The notes: a model not told the origin generated them from the letters alone. A stretch of DNA of 64,000 nucleotides from Nesterenkonia xinjiangensis (GCF_013410745.1 NZ_JACCFY010000001.1:372001-436000), one strand, 5' to 3'. Shown: positions 34,788 through 44,296, numbered from the stretch's first letter. Numbers and translations: made by a program.

Positions 34788-35839
34788 GCGGTCAGCTCCA
34801 GAGTCTCGTGACGGACAGGGTGAAGGAGGGGTTCGCCGGCGACGGCGCGCGCCAGGTCGGCCAGGGCGGAGCGGCGCATTCGGATCAGCTCGTTGCCCTG
34901 TGAACCGGCAAGATGCGGTGTGATCAGCACGTTCTCGCATCCCCACAGGGGATGCTCCGGCGGAAGCGTCTCGGGGTCGGTGACATCGAGCACCGCACGA
35001 ATACGTCCGGCCACGGCGGCCTCGGTCAGCGCGTCCTGATCCACCACCGCACCGCGAGCGGTGTTGATCAGCGTGGCTCCAGGCTTCATGGCTGCGATCA
35101 GCTCCGCACTGACCAGTCCGCGGGTGGCCGCGAGCAAGGGGGTGTGCAGGGAGACGATGTCGCTGCGTGCGAAGAGGTCCTCATTGGTGACCAGCTCCGC
35201 GCCCCACCCTGCGGCTTCGTCCGCCTCGACGTAAGGGTCCGCCACGAGCAGGTCCATGTCGTGCCACGCAAGACGCTCCAGCACCCCCCGGCCGATGAGC
35301 GAGGCGGAGAGTACCCCTACCGTGGTCCCATGGTTGCCCAGCCCCCGGGGAATCTCCCCCAGCGACGGCTGGCGACAGGTCCGGGCGTAGGCTTGGGCTC
35401 GAGGCAGCACCTTCTTGCCCTCGAGAAGGATCATCGCCAGGGTGTATTCGATGACAGGCTTGGCATTGGCCGCCGCCGCCGAGGAGACCACGATCCCGCG
35501 AGCGAAAACCTCCGGTCCCACATGCCCGCGCACCGAGCCGGCAGTATGGATGATGGCGCGCAGCTTCGGTGCCGCGGCGAGCTGTGCCTCCCCCACCGGA
35601 GGGCACCCCCACCCGGTGATGAGGACCTCGACATCGCCGAGCAGCGCCTCGGCCTCCGGGGTGCTGAAGTCGGTCAACGGCATATCGGTCAGCAACCGTG
35701 CGTGCTCGGCGATCTCCGCCCGCCCGGCCTCGCCGATGAGCGCCTCATCGGTCGCCGGGGCCATGGCCAGCAGGGCGGTCGGCGTCGTCGTCATGTTTTC
35801 CATGGTCCCGTTTCTGCGCGGAGTCTGCCCTGCGCTCAT
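34784..35839 (-). CDS. D-isomer-specific 2-hydroxyacid dehydrogenase
   Basis: 351-aa NAD(P)-dependent dehydrogenase of the PGDH/FDH family. Catalytic Arg in NTARGAVVDQDAL, Glu in DPETLPPEHPLW and His in LITPHLAGSQGNE are all present. The Rossmann fingerprint is altered: the segment reads VGVLSASLIGR where GxGxxG is usual, a variant I associate with a subgroup of this family. I take the ATG at 35839, which overlaps the permease stop as ATGA; ATGs at 35803 and 35794 are alternatives, the former with GGGA close upstream. It probably reduces or oxidises a sugar acid from the imported glycan. Confidence 0.85.
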   Translation of the reverse strand: MSAGQTPRRNGTMENMTTTPTALLAMAPATDEALIGEAGRAEIAEHARLLTDMPLTDFSTPEAEALLGDVEVLITGWGCPPVGEAQLAAAPKLRAIIHTAGSVRGHVGPEVFARGIVVSSAAAANAKPVIEYTLAMILLEGKKVLPRAQAYARTCRQPSLGEIPRGLGNHGTTVGVLSASLIGRGVLERLAWHDMDLLVADPYVEADEAAGWGAELVTNEDLFARSDIVSLHTPLLAATRGLVSAELIAAMKPGATLINTARGAVVDQDALTEAAVAGRIRAVLDVTDPETLPPEHPLWGCENVLITPHLAGSQGNELIRMRRSALADLARAVAGEPLLHPVRHETLELTA

Positions 35840-36777
35840 TTCACCGACCCCGCGGTCAGGCCGGCCTTCCAGAACCGCTGCAGCAGCATGAACGCCAGGA
35901 TCAGGGGCAGCAGGCCCAGCAACGAGCCCGTGATGACCACCAGCTGGTACTCCGGTGAGACCGTGGCCATGGAGTTCCAGTTGTACAGGCCCAGAGCCAC
36001 CGGGTAGAGCTCCTGGTCGGAGAGCATCACCATCGGCAGGAAGAAGTTGTTCCAGATGGCGGTCAGCTGGAACAGGAAGACGGTCATCACGCCGGGGGCG
36101 AGCATCTTCAGCGCCACGGTGAAGAACATCTTCACCTCTCCCGAACCGTCCATACGTGCGGCATCGAGCACCTCGTCGGGGATGTACCCCTCGGAGAAGA
36201 TGCGGCCCAGGTAGACGCCGAAGGGATTGAACAGCACGGGGATGAACACCGCCCAGAACGTGTTGACCAGGCCGATCTCTGAAGCGATCAGGTACAGCGG
36301 CAGCGCCAGCACCGTCTGCGGGACCATCACGGCCAGGAGCACCAGCCCGAAGAGCTTCTCCTTGTGCCGGTAGTCGTATTTGTCGAACGCGTAGCCGGCG
36401 GCCACACTGATCAGCGAAGCAAGGATGCCGCCGAGGGCCGCATACAGGATGGTGTTGAGATACCAACGGGCGTAGAGCCCTCCATCGGTGGCGAACAGCT
36501 CCCGAATATTGTCGAAGAGGGCGAACTCGCGGAGGCTGAACACCTGTGCCGAGGAGAGCGCGTCCGCATCGGAGGCGGCGGCGAAGAACAGCCAGGCCAC
36601 CGGGGCCAAGGTGTAGATGACGAACACGCCCAGGACCAGGTAGACCACCGGCCGCCCCAGCAGGAACGGGCGGCGTGGCCTCGTCGTCATCGGCGCGGAT
36701 CCTCCCGCGCCGGAGCTGGAGCGCTCAGCAGGGGCTTCTTGCCCGCTGCGAAGCGGATCAGTGATGGTGGTGCTCAT
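35836..36777 (-). CDS. Carbohydrate ABC transporter permease, MalG type
   Basis: 313-aa CUT1 permease with six helices. The EAA loop reads EVLDAARMDGSGEVKMFFTVALKMLAPG, and the end FWKAGLTAGSVK is the typical MalG-type C-terminus. AAGGA lies 7 nt before the ATG. It pairs with the MalF-type gene immediately upstream and the binding protein at 37768-39099. No ATPase gene is in the operon. Confidence 0.9.
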   Translation of the reverse strand: MSTTITDPLRSGQEAPAERSSSGAGGSAPMTTRPRRPFLLGRPVVYLVLGVFVIYTLAPVAWLFFAAASDADALSSAQVFSLREFALFDNIRELFATDGGLYARWYLNTILYAALGGILASLISVAAGYAFDKYDYRHKEKLFGLVLLAVMVPQTVLALPLYLIASEIGLVNTFWAVFIPVLFNPFGVYLGRIFSEGYIPDEVLDAARMDGSGEVKMFFTVALKMLAPGVMTVFLFQLTAIWNNFFLPMVMLSDQELYPVALGLYNWNSMATVSPEYQLVVITGSLLGLLPLILAFMLLQRFWKAGLTAGSVK

Positions 36778-36778
36778 G

Positions 36779-37771
36779 TCAACGTCCTTCCTGCCGCTGG
36801 AGCCGATTCGACAGCTTGGTCAGCCCGAAGGACAGTGCCATGGTCGCCACCATGAGCACGACGGCGGCAGCTGCGGCCAGACCGTAGTTGTTGCGGGTGA
36901 AGGCGGCGTCATAGATGTACATCGACGGGGAGAACCGAGAATTGATGGCCGGCGTCGACTGGCTCAGCAGCATCGGCTCGGTGAACAGCTGCAGGGTCCA
37001 GATCATGGCGAAGAGCAGCACCATCACCAGTGAGGACGTGATCATCGGCAGCTTCACCAGGGTGGCGATGCGCACCGGACCGGCGCCGTCCATGCGGGCG
37101 GCCTCCAGCACCTCCCCGGGGACCGCCTGCAGGGCGGCGTAGAAGATCACGGAGAAGTAGCCCAGCGAGGACCACACCGCGATGTTGATGATCGAGGGGA
37201 CCACCATGTTCACGCCCAGGAAGTTGATCTCCAGATCCAATCGGGACAGCGCCTCCGTGACCGGGCTGATGCCGGGGGTGTAGAGGTAGAGCCAGATGAT
37301 GGCGGCGATGATGCCGGGCACGGCATGGGGCAGGAAGAGACCCAGCTGGATCACCGAGCGCAGCCGGGAGATCCCAGAGTCCAACAGCAGCGCCAGCAGC
37401 AGGGCGCCCACAGCGACCACTGGAATGTAGACCACGCAGAAGAGCAGGATCAGCCCCAGCGATCCCATGAAGGTGGGGTCGGAGAACACCGCCACGTAGC
37501 TGCGCAGCCCCACGAAGGTCTGTTCAGGGGCGCCGAAGCCGAGCCCCGTGTTGTCCTGGGAGAAGAAGCTCATGTAGAGCGCCATGGCCAACGGGGCGAC
37601 GAACACCCCCGCCATGAGCAGGAAGAACGGGGCCATCAGCATCCCGGAGGCGCGCAGCTTCTGCCTGCGCCCCGGGGACCCTGCGGGGAGATGTCCTCCC
37701 GCCGGCCCTGTGGACCGCGACGGGTCAGGCGGGGCCGGCGCCGTCGTCGGGCGGTGGTCTGTCACACTCAT
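36779..37771 (-). CDS. Carbohydrate ABC transporter permease, MalF type
   Basis: 330-aa CUT1 permease. A Pro-rich cytoplasmic N-terminus is followed by SGMLMAPFFLLMAGVFVAPLAMALYMSFF and the EAA loop GEVLEAARMDGAGPVRIATLVKLPMI. Its ATG overlaps the stop of the binding-protein gene (ATGA). It is separated from the MalG-type gene by a single base pair, so the pair is surely cotranscribed. Confidence 0.9.
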   Translation of the reverse strand: MSVTDHRPTTAPAPPDPSRSTGPAGGHLPAGSPGRRQKLRASGMLMAPFFLLMAGVFVAPLAMALYMSFFSQDNTGLGFGAPEQTFVGLRSYVAVFSDPTFMGSLGLILLFCVVYIPVVAVGALLLALLLDSGISRLRSVIQLGLFLPHAVPGIIAAIIWLYLYTPGISPVTEALSRLDLEINFLGVNMVVPSIINIAVWSSLGYFSVIFYAALQAVPGEVLEAARMDGAGPVRIATLVKLPMITSSLVMVLLFAMIWTLQLFTEPMLLSQSTPAINSRFSPSMYIYDAAFTRNNYGLAAAAAVVLMVATMALSFGLTKLSNRLQRQEGR

Positions 37772-39099
37772 CCTGTCACCTCTCTGACCGACAGTCCCAG
37801 GGCGCGCAGGTCGGGCACGGTGCCGGCCTGGGAGGCACGCACCGCATCCAGCAGGGTGTCCTCACCGGCGGGGACACGGGCGAAATTGTCCTGCATCACC
37901 TGCAGGGTGGATGTCATGCGTGGCCCCCAATTCCAGTCGTCGCGCACTTTGGGCGCCTCCTGGGCGAAAAGGCTGTAGATGTCCTGGCCGCCGTAGTAGG
38001 ACTCGTCGAAGGCCTCACGTGCCACCTCCACCAGCTCTTCGACCACCGGGAACATGCTCGAGGTCCCGGCAGAGAGGCGCGCGGCCATGGAGTCTGGGTG
38101 GCTCACCTGCCACCGGATGAACTCCAGGGCGGCCTCGGGCTCGCGGCTGTCTCCGGTCAGGGCGAAGGTCGATCCGCCATGGTCGCCCAGAGATGCTTCG
38201 CCCTGGGACCACTGCGGCAGCGGGGCTATCCGCCAGAGTCCGGCCTGGCCGGGCCGTGCGCCCATCTGGGCACCGGCGTCCCAGGCGCCGGAGAGCCGGG
38301 TGAGGATCCGGTCGGAGCTGAGCAGCGCATCGAACTCCTGGCCGTCCGGCATGATGCGGACGATGTCCTCATCGATCATGGACTGCCAGAACTGGGCGAC
38401 CCTGCGAGTCTCCTCGTCGGCCATCTCGACGTGCCACGCGTCGTCACGGGTGTCGAACCACCGACCTCCGGCCTGCTGGCTGTAACCGGCGAAGTAGGTG
38501 CCGCCGTTCGTCGGGAAGATGGCGATGCGTCTGCCGTCGCGCTCGTCGCGGATGCGCCGGCCCAGTTCAGCGAACTCGTCCCAGGTGGCGGGGATCCCGT
38601 ATCCGCGGTCCGTGAAGATGTCGTCGCGGTAGTGCATCACCAGCGGCTCCAGGTCGTTGGGGACGGCGTAGATCCCGTCCCCGTACGTGGTGCGGGCCAG
38701 CGCCGCAGGCAGCAGCTGGTCGTGGAAATCCGGGCTCATCATCGAGCTGATGTCCTGGGCGATGCCGTCCACCACGAACTCGGGCACCTGGGGGTACTCA
38801 AGGGTGACCACGTCCGGAGCGTTGCCAGCACGGGAGGCATTGCGCAGGATCGCGTACCCGCCCTCGCCTCCGGTGGGTATCTGGTTGAAGACGACCTCGA
38901 TGTCATCGTGGGTGTCGTTGAAGGCCTGGACCACCTCGTGACTGCCGCGCAGCGAGGACCAGAAGGTCACCTGCGTCTTCCCTCCGGGGCGCGGACGGGT
39001 GCCGGATGTTCCTCCCGGGCCGCAGGCGGTGAGACCGCCCAGCAGCGGCAGGGCCAGCCCCATGCTCAGCAGGCTCCGGCGGTTGACGGCCTCTGACAT
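37768..39099 (-). CDS. Sugar ABC transporter substrate-binding lipoprotein, Tat-type signal
   Basis: 443-aa extracellular binding protein (family 1). The signal has a twin-arginine motif (VNRRSLLSMG) and a lipobox GGLTAC near residue 27, so it is probably a Tat-exported lipoprotein. The mature domain begins KTQVTFWSSLRGSHEVVQAFN and contains PDVVTLEYPQVPEF and YAVPNDLEPLVMHYRDD, typical of CUT1 binding proteins. GGAGG lies 6 nt before the ATG. It is the first gene of a seven-gene minus-strand operon, facing a divergent regulator, with TCAAACGATC operators over its -35. Confidence 0.92.
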   Translation of the reverse strand: MSEAVNRRSLLSMGLALPLLGGLTACGPGGTSGTRPRPGGKTQVTFWSSLRGSHEVVQAFNDTHDDIEVVFNQIPTGGEGGYAILRNASRAGNAPDVVTLEYPQVPEFVVDGIAQDISSMMSPDFHDQLLPAALARTTYGDGIYAVPNDLEPLVMHYRDDIFTDRGYGIPATWDEFAELGRRIRDERDGRRIAIFPTNGGTYFAGYSQQAGGRWFDTRDDAWHVEMADEETRRVAQFWQSMIDEDIVRIMPDGQEFDALLSSDRILTRLSGAWDAGAQMGARPGQAGLWRIAPLPQWSQGEASLGDHGGSTFALTGDSREPEAALEFIRWQVSHPDSMAARLSAGTSSMFPVVEELVEVAREAFDESYYGGQDIYSLFAQEAPKVRDDWNWGPRMTSTLQVMQDNFARVPAGEDTLLDAVRASQAGTVPDLRALGLSVREVTG

Positions 39100-39155
39100 G
39101 TCGACCTCCACATCCTTTCCCCATCATGTGATGCCTGACACAGCGGACGGTGATA

Positions 39156-39198
39156 AGTATCATTATCGATCTCATATCAGTCAAACGATCAAACGATC
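39156..39198 (-). promoter_or_regulatory. Promoter of the sugar-acid importer operon with overlapping TCAAACGATC operators
   Basis: On the minus strand TTGACT (39179-39184) and GATACT (39156-39161) are spaced exactly 17 bp. The repeat TCAAACGATC (read on the plus strand) occurs at 39181-39190 and 39189-39198, covering the -35. This is a good operator position for repression by the adjacent DeoR-type regulator. Confidence 0.6.
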
Positions 39199-39332
39199 TC
39201 TTATGGAAACATGAGCCCCCAGGCTGTCCTCGTAGATGGCGAGTGATTCTGCTCGTGCGCGTCGACCGGCACCTCCCCTCAGTCGCCGAACCTGCGATGG
39301 GGAGGGCACGCCTGATCGCACCTATACTTCAC

Positions 39333-39342
39333 TCAAACGATC
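39333..39342 (+). promoter_or_regulatory. Third TCAAACGATC site, near the regulator's own start
   Basis: A third perfect copy of TCAAACGATC lies 24 bp before the GTG at 39366 and just after a TATACT -10-like hexamer (39323-39328), suggesting autoregulation of the divergent regulator. Confidence 0.5.
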
Positions 39343-39365
39343 ATCCATGCACAGAAGGAGCCGAG

Positions 39366-40478
39366 GTGCGAGAGTCTGCGGAGGATCGACGTCAGAGGAT
39401 TCTGGAGATCATCGACCACCGTGATGAGGTCAAGGTCGCGCATCTGGCAGCCCTGCTGGGAGTCTCCATGGTGACCGTCCGGCGGGACCTGGAGGCCCTG
39501 ACCCGTCAGGGCGCGGTGGTGAGGCTGCACGGGAAGGTGACCGCACCGCGGCGCACCACCGGAGAACCGGCAGCTGCCGACGGCGCGGCGGGGACGGTGT
39601 CGATCATCTCCCCGGAGAGGCATCCCTACCTGAACGAAGTGGTGCAGAGCGCACGACAGTCCCTGCAGCATGCCGGATATCGCGTGGTGCTGCATCTCAC
39701 CCCGAACGAGCGCACCCCCGCGGACCACCAGTGGCGGCATCTGATCGACGACGAATCCGACGGGCTGCTGCTGGCCCCGCGGTGGCGCTCGGCGGAGGTG
39801 ATGCAGGCAGAGGCACAGGCACTGAAGGACGTGGCGCTCCCCACGGTGCTCATGGAGCGCCGGCCGCCCCGAGGTCCGGCATGGCAGCACTTGGACGCAG
39901 TCTCCAGCGACCATGAGCACGGGGTCTCCCTGGCGGTGGAGCACCTGGTGGACCTGGGGCACCGCAGGATCCTGCTGGCGACCCGGCAGGACTCCCCCAC
40001 GGCGCGCGCCGTGAGCACGGCCTTCGCCTCAGTCGCCGCCGCGCACCCTCAGGTGGAGCACCACATGAGCGTGCTCAGCTCCCCCGATGCTGCCGGAGAG
40101 GACCATGGCGCGGTGGTAGGAGCAGTTCAGGTGGCCTACCCGGACCACGACGACCCGTCATGGCTGCCCCGGCTGCTGAAGGATCAGGGATTCACCGCCG
40201 CACTGATCCACAGCGACGAGAACGCCTTGGTGCTTGCCCATCGCCTCACCGCAGCAGGGCTATCCCTGCCGGAGGACTGCGCGGTGGTGGCCTATGACGA
40301 CGTCGTCGCCGGACTGGGCTCCGTGCCGCTGACGGCAGTCGCTCCGCCGAAGGCGGCGGTGGGCCAGGTGGCGGCACAGCTGCTCATCGAACGCATCCGC
40401 ACCCAGCGCAAGGAGCAGTCATGGACCCCGCGCCGCATCGAGCTGCTGCCGACTCTCGAGGTCCGCGACTCCACCTGA
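39366..40478 (+). CDS. Hybrid regulator: DeoR-type HTH with LacI-type sugar-sensing domain
   Basis: 370-aa transcription factor. Residues 1-60 form a DeoR-family winged helix (RRQRILEIIDHRDEVKVAHLAALLGVSMVTVRRDLEAL). From about residue 80 it follows a LacI/periplasmic-binding-protein fold (GTVSIISPERHPYLNEVVQSA, HGVSLAVEHLVDLGHRRILLAT, ALIHSDENALVLAHRLTAAGLSLPEDCAVVAYDD). True DeoR proteins have a sugar-phosphate isomerase-like sensor instead, so this is the less common hybrid type. AAGGAG sits 6 nt before the GTG start. It is divergent from the importer operon and probably represses it until the sugar binds. Confidence 0.88.
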   Translation: MRESAEDRRQRILEIIDHRDEVKVAHLAALLGVSMVTVRRDLEALTRQGAVVRLHGKVTAPRRTTGEPAAADGAAGTVSIISPERHPYLNEVVQSARQSLQHAGYRVVLHLTPNERTPADHQWRHLIDDESDGLLLAPRWRSAEVMQAEAQALKDVALPTVLMERRPPRGPAWQHLDAVSSDHEHGVSLAVEHLVDLGHRRILLATRQDSPTARAVSTAFASVAAAHPQVEHHMSVLSSPDAAGEDHGAVVGAVQVAYPDHDDPSWLPRLLKDQGFTAALIHSDENALVLAHRLTAAGLSLPEDCAVVAYDDVVAGLGSVPLTAVAPPKAAVGQVAAQLLIERIRTQRKEQSWTPRRIELLPTLEVRDST

Positions 40479-40506
40479 CGGCCAGCCACCGGCCCGACGA
40501 TCCCGC

Positions 40507-40577
40507 TGAGCACGCCGTTCAGCACCTCCGGACCGCCTCTGGATTGGTGTGGACGTCGCGGCGCACCTCGGCGGCGA
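40507..40577 (-). pseudogene. Displaced duplicate of the DUF3817 gene 3' end (71-bp direct repeat, copy A)
   Basis: This 71-bp stretch matches 46765-46835 at 66 of 71 positions in the same orientation. Read on the minus strand it still encodes AAEVRRDVHTNPEAVRRC and a stop, versus ...AVRRY and a stop in the intact DUF3817 gene. Two of the differences are synonymous. It is a leftover gene end, not a functional gene, and forms the left boundary of the GH127 cassette. Confidence 0.85.
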
Positions 40578-40614
40578 GCACATCATGCGTCCGACGAGCT
40601 CACCGGCTGGTGCC

Positions 40615-42549
40615 CTACTGGATCGCGGCGGGGACCTCCGGAATCCAGACTCGCATGGTGGAGGGGCCCCGATTGGCCCTGCGGTGATAGGGAATCATGG
40701 GCACATGAGCCAGCGGCGTCTCGTCATCGGGCTCCTGGGGGCGCCGCGCGGGGAAGGGCCACTGCGATTCGGAGTTCCGGTGCCGGCGCACCGGCAGCAT
40801 GACCTGCCCCTCGGTGAGGGTCAGGGGGTGGCGCGGATCGGCACGGACCGTCGCAACATCGGCGTCCGCTGCCTCGACGGCGTCCGGAGCCGCTGCCGCA
40901 ACGTCCGGCGACTCCAGCGCCATGACCAGAGGCCCGCACTCGACGGCGACGTGGCCGCGCACCGCATCCACGCGCGGATCCGCCCACGACCACCGCGGGG
41001 CCACCGGCAGATCCAGGGTCACGGTTTCGCCGGCGCGCAGAGGTCGGGGCAGCTCAAACATGCCGGGTTCGACCATCTGAGGAGCTTCTCCCGTGATCCA
41101 GGCCCTGGCACCGTCGGCCCAGCTCGGGATGCGCATGCTCAGCGTCCACGCCTGAGGGGCCTGTTCCACCCGCACCTGGATGTTCCCGTGGTGGGGGTAG
41201 TCGGTCTCCACCAGCAGCCGGAGGGGTTCTCCGTGCAGCTCCGTGGTGATCGTTCCCTGCGCGTACTGGTGGATCTGGAGGCCCTGGTCATCCGCCGTGG
41301 CGACGTAGGCGGCCAGGGAGGCCAGCGTGCGGGTGAGGTTGGTGGGACAGCACGACACGTCGAACCAGGGGGCTCGCATGCCGGAGGCCGCACGCGGGCT
41401 GGCCTCGCCTGCTGGAGGCCGCCTGCCTGCCTCGCGCTGGTGCAGGGTGTTGGTGTAGAAGAAGCTGTGCCCGTCCTCGGCCACTGCTGCAGCCACCACA
41501 TTGAACAGGGTGCGCTCCACCGCATCGGCGTGCAACGGGTCTCCGGTCGCCAGCAGCAGCCTGTGGTTGAGCTGGACCGAGGCGATCCCGGCGCAGGTCT
41601 CTGAATAGGACCTGTCGGGGGGCAGCGCGAAGTCGGCCCCGAAGGACTCGCCCTCATGCTGTGCTCCCATCCCTCCGGTGATGTAGGTGCGTCGGGCGAG
41701 GGTGCGCCGGACCTGCTGCGCCGCGGCGGTGAGCAGTCCATCGTCATCGGTGTCCATGGCCACGTCCACAGCTCCGGCGGAGAGATAGAGGGCCCGCACT
41801 GCATGACCGCGCAGGATCTCGGCTGCGCGTACGGGGGTGTCATCCTGGAAATACTCCTGGCCGAGGAAGATCTTGCCCAGGTTTCCGTGGCCGCGCCGCT
41901 CCACGAACTTCTTGGCCTGCTGGAGGTACTTCGGCCGACCGGTGGCCCGGGCGAGCTCGGCCAGCGCGGTTTCGATCTCCGGGTGTCCGCAGACGCGGGT
42001 GTCACCCTCATCGCCGAACTCCCTGCAGACGTGGTCTGCTGCGGCAACTGCGGTGCGCACCAAGAGGTCCTCGCCATAGGTGCGCAGTCGTGCCACACCT
42101 GCCTGGATCAGGTGCCCATAGCAGTAGAGCTCGTGGCCCCATTCCAGGTCCGAGTATCTCGGCCGTTGCCCTGGACGGCCGAAGGCCGTGCTCAGGTAGC
42201 CGTCGGCCTCCTGAGCAGAGGCCACTCGCCGGCTCAACCTGGCGAATCGTTCTTCCATCTCCGGGTTCGGACGGCGCCCCAGCTCCCAGGCCATACCTTC
42301 GAGCAGCTTGTAGACCTCCGAATCGGCGAACTCTCGGCCGCTGCGGCCCTCGGGAAGACCCCCTGTCACGGCCAGGTCGAAGTTCCCCGCCCACCCCAGG
42401 CGCTCCAGCCAGTGCTCCACATGCGGAATGATCTCCTCCGCGTTCAGCTGCTGGCGGTCCCCCCAGAACCCGGGGTCAAGCGTCACCTCGTGGATGCCGA
42501 GGGGTCGCAGCCGGGGATGATCGGGCATGACAGGTGTTGGGGTGCTCAT
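40615..42549 (-). CDS. GH127 beta-L-arabinofuranosidase (DUF1680)
   Basis: 644-aa glycoside hydrolase of family 127. The zinc/cysteine active site is complete: the Glu of GESFGADFALP, the Glu and Cys of YSETCAGIAS, and the CysCys pair of FDVSCCPTN, matching the Glu/Cys ligands known from HypBA1. An N-terminal alpha/alpha barrel is followed by beta domains (residues about 440-640). No signal peptide is visible, so it should hydrolyse imported beta-L-arabinofuranosyl oligosaccharides in the cytoplasm. AAGGAG lies 6 nt before the ATG at 42549; the longer upstream frame is a shadow of the permease gene. It is last in the operon starting at 45561. Confidence 0.93.
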   Translation of the reverse strand: MSTPTPVMPDHPRLRPLGIHEVTLDPGFWGDRQQLNAEEIIPHVEHWLERLGWAGNFDLAVTGGLPEGRSGREFADSEVYKLLEGMAWELGRRPNPEMEERFARLSRRVASAQEADGYLSTAFGRPGQRPRYSDLEWGHELYCYGHLIQAGVARLRTYGEDLLVRTAVAAADHVCREFGDEGDTRVCGHPEIETALAELARATGRPKYLQQAKKFVERRGHGNLGKIFLGQEYFQDDTPVRAAEILRGHAVRALYLSAGAVDVAMDTDDDGLLTAAAQQVRRTLARRTYITGGMGAQHEGESFGADFALPPDRSYSETCAGIASVQLNHRLLLATGDPLHADAVERTLFNVVAAAVAEDGHSFFYTNTLHQREAGRRPPAGEASPRAASGMRAPWFDVSCCPTNLTRTLASLAAYVATADDQGLQIHQYAQGTITTELHGEPLRLLVETDYPHHGNIQVRVEQAPQAWTLSMRIPSWADGARAWITGEAPQMVEPGMFELPRPLRAGETVTLDLPVAPRWSWADPRVDAVRGHVAVECGPLVMALESPDVAAAAPDAVEAADADVATVRADPRHPLTLTEGQVMLPVRRHRNSESQWPFPARRPQEPDDETPLAHVPMIPYHRRANRGPSTMRVWIPEVPAAIQ

Positions 42550-42572
42550 GGTGAAGGCTCCTTGTGTCGGCA

Positions 42573-43388
42573 CTACTTCACCGCGCCGACGGTCAGTCCG
42601 TCGCGCAGCAGGCGGTAGCTGGAGATGAAGACGATCAGGATGGGGATGGACGTCAGGACGGCCAGAGCCATCAGGCCCGGCCAGTCGATTCCGAAGGCGG
42701 ACACCTGCTGGGACAGCAGCGCGGACAGCGGATACCCTCCGGGGCTGAGCATGAAGCTCACCGCGTAGAGGAATTCGCCCCAGGCCAGCAGGAAGGTGAT
42801 GGAGCTGATGGTCAGCACTCCGTTGCGCGCCAGCGGCAGGACGATCAGCCAAAAGGTACGGAACAGCCCTGCCCCGTCCAATGCCCCGGATTCCTCCAGA
42901 GACATGGGCACCGCTCGGAAGAACGGCCGAAGCAGCAGAGTGGCGAACGGTGTGAGCAGCGCGGCGTCGGCGATGATCACCCCGGCCAGCGAGTCCAGCA
43001 GTCCCCAGTCGCCGAAGAGCCTGAACAGGGGGATGACCATGGCTGTCTGAGGCATCATCTGCAGGACGATGAGCGCGATCAGCCCGACCGTGACCGACCA
43101 ATGAGTCACTCTGGCCAGTGCGTAGGCGGCAGGGACGGAGATCAGGAGCACCAGAACGGTGGCCCCGACAGCGATCGCCACAGACTGACCGAGCGCATCG
43201 ATGAGATTGCTGTTCACGTTCCGTGTATAGGCCTGGGCTGTCGGTTCGAAGAGCAGCGCCGACGAAGGTTCGAACACGTCCGCGGAGTCTTTGAACGAGG
43301 TCAGAACGATCCACAGCAGCGGCACTCCGTAGAGCACCGTGAAGAACAGCTTGGTGACGATCGCCACCGGCCCGGCGTGGAAATTCAT
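42573..43388 (-). CDS. Carbohydrate ABC transporter permease, MalG type (GH127 operon)
   Basis: 271-aa permease. EAA loop SLEESGALDGAGLFRTFWLIVLPLARNG; the end YRLLRDGLTVGAVK is the MalG-type C-terminus. The start at 43388 forms an ATGA overlap with the MalF-type stop. It partners with the next gene upstream and the binding protein, and supplies arabinosides to GH127. Confidence 0.9.
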   Translation of the reverse strand: MNFHAGPVAIVTKLFFTVLYGVPLLWIVLTSFKDSADVFEPSSALLFEPTAQAYTRNVNSNLIDALGQSVAIAVGATVLVLLISVPAAYALARVTHWSVTVGLIALIVLQMMPQTAMVIPLFRLFGDWGLLDSLAGVIIADAALLTPFATLLLRPFFRAVPMSLEESGALDGAGLFRTFWLIVLPLARNGVLTISSITFLLAWGEFLYAVSFMLSPGGYPLSALLSQQVSAFGIDWPGLMALAVLTSIPILIVFISSYRLLRDGLTVGAVK

Positions 43389-44296
43389 GTCCTCTCCTCC
43401 CGGCGGATCGTCCAGGCGTAGGCGCCGGCGAGCGCCAGCACGCCGACGACCGCCAGGAAAGAGGTCGCCGATCCGAGCCCATAGTCGTAGCGGTTGAACG
43501 CCTGCAGGTACCCGAGAAACGGCAGGGTGGCTGTGGCGGTGCCCGGGCCTCCGAAGGTCATCACGTAGATGTAGTCGAAGCTGCGGAACCCGTAGACCAC
43601 GGTGAGCACGAACAGCACCAGGGTGGTGCCGCGGACGGCCGGCACCATGATGAAGCGAATCTCCTGGAACTTGCTTGCCCCGTCCACGGCAGCAGCCTCG
43701 AACACCTCCGGGGGAATGGCCATCAGCGCGGCCCGGAAGACCAGGGCGTTGAAGGGGATGACGGCGAAGGCCGCCACGGAGGCGACCGAGATCAGCGCCC
43801 ATTGCGGGTCGTAGAGGAAGGGGAGGGTGTCCAATCCGAGGGCGCCCAGCACAGTGTTGAACAGGCCGCGTTCGGCCAGCAGGAACTTCCAGACCGAGCC
43901 GTTGACCACCGGCGGCAGCGCCCAGACGAACACCATCAGCGCCAGCAGCGCCGCGGACCACCATCCGGAGGTCCGCATGGCGATCGCCGCGACGAACCCG
44001 AGCAGCATGCCCGCGGTGGTGACGACCGCGACGACGACCAAGGTCCTGTTCACCGCGGCCGCGCTCTCACCGGCGGTGAAGCCCCTGATGAAGTTCTCCA
44101 GACCGACGAACTCCCACCCTGGGACGTTGAGCGTCGCCTGGGTGACATCGTGGACGCTCATCCACGCCAGCTGGAGCAGCGGATAGACAGCGAATGCGGC
44201 CATGAACGCGGCAGCGGGGATCAGGAAGACCAGGTGCCGCCGCGAGTTCTGGAACCCGCGGCGGCTCCTGGGGGTCGTCAGGGGTGCTGTGGTCAC
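43385..44296 (-). CDS. Carbohydrate ABC transporter permease, MalF type (GH127 operon)
   Basis: 303-aa permease with six helices, opening RHLVFLIPAAAFMAAFAVYPLLQLAWMS. EAA loop PPEVFEAAAVDGASKFQEIRFIMVPAV. Its GTG start overlaps the binding-protein stop as GTGA. Like the other two importers in this window, no ATP-binding subunit is encoded nearby. Confidence 0.9.
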   Translation of the reverse strand: MTTAPLTTPRSRRGFQNSRRHLVFLIPAAAFMAAFAVYPLLQLAWMSVHDVTQATLNVPGWEFVGLENFIRGFTAGESAAAVNRTLVVVAVVTTAGMLLGFVAAIAMRTSGWWSAALLALMVFVWALPPVVNGSVWKFLLAERGLFNTVLGALGLDTLPFLYDPQWALISVASVAAFAVIPFNALVFRAALMAIPPEVFEAAAVDGASKFQEIRFIMVPAVRGTTLVLFVLTVVYGFRSFDYIYVMTFGGPGTATATLPFLGYLQAFNRYDYGLGSATSFLAVVGVLALAGAYAWTIRREERT

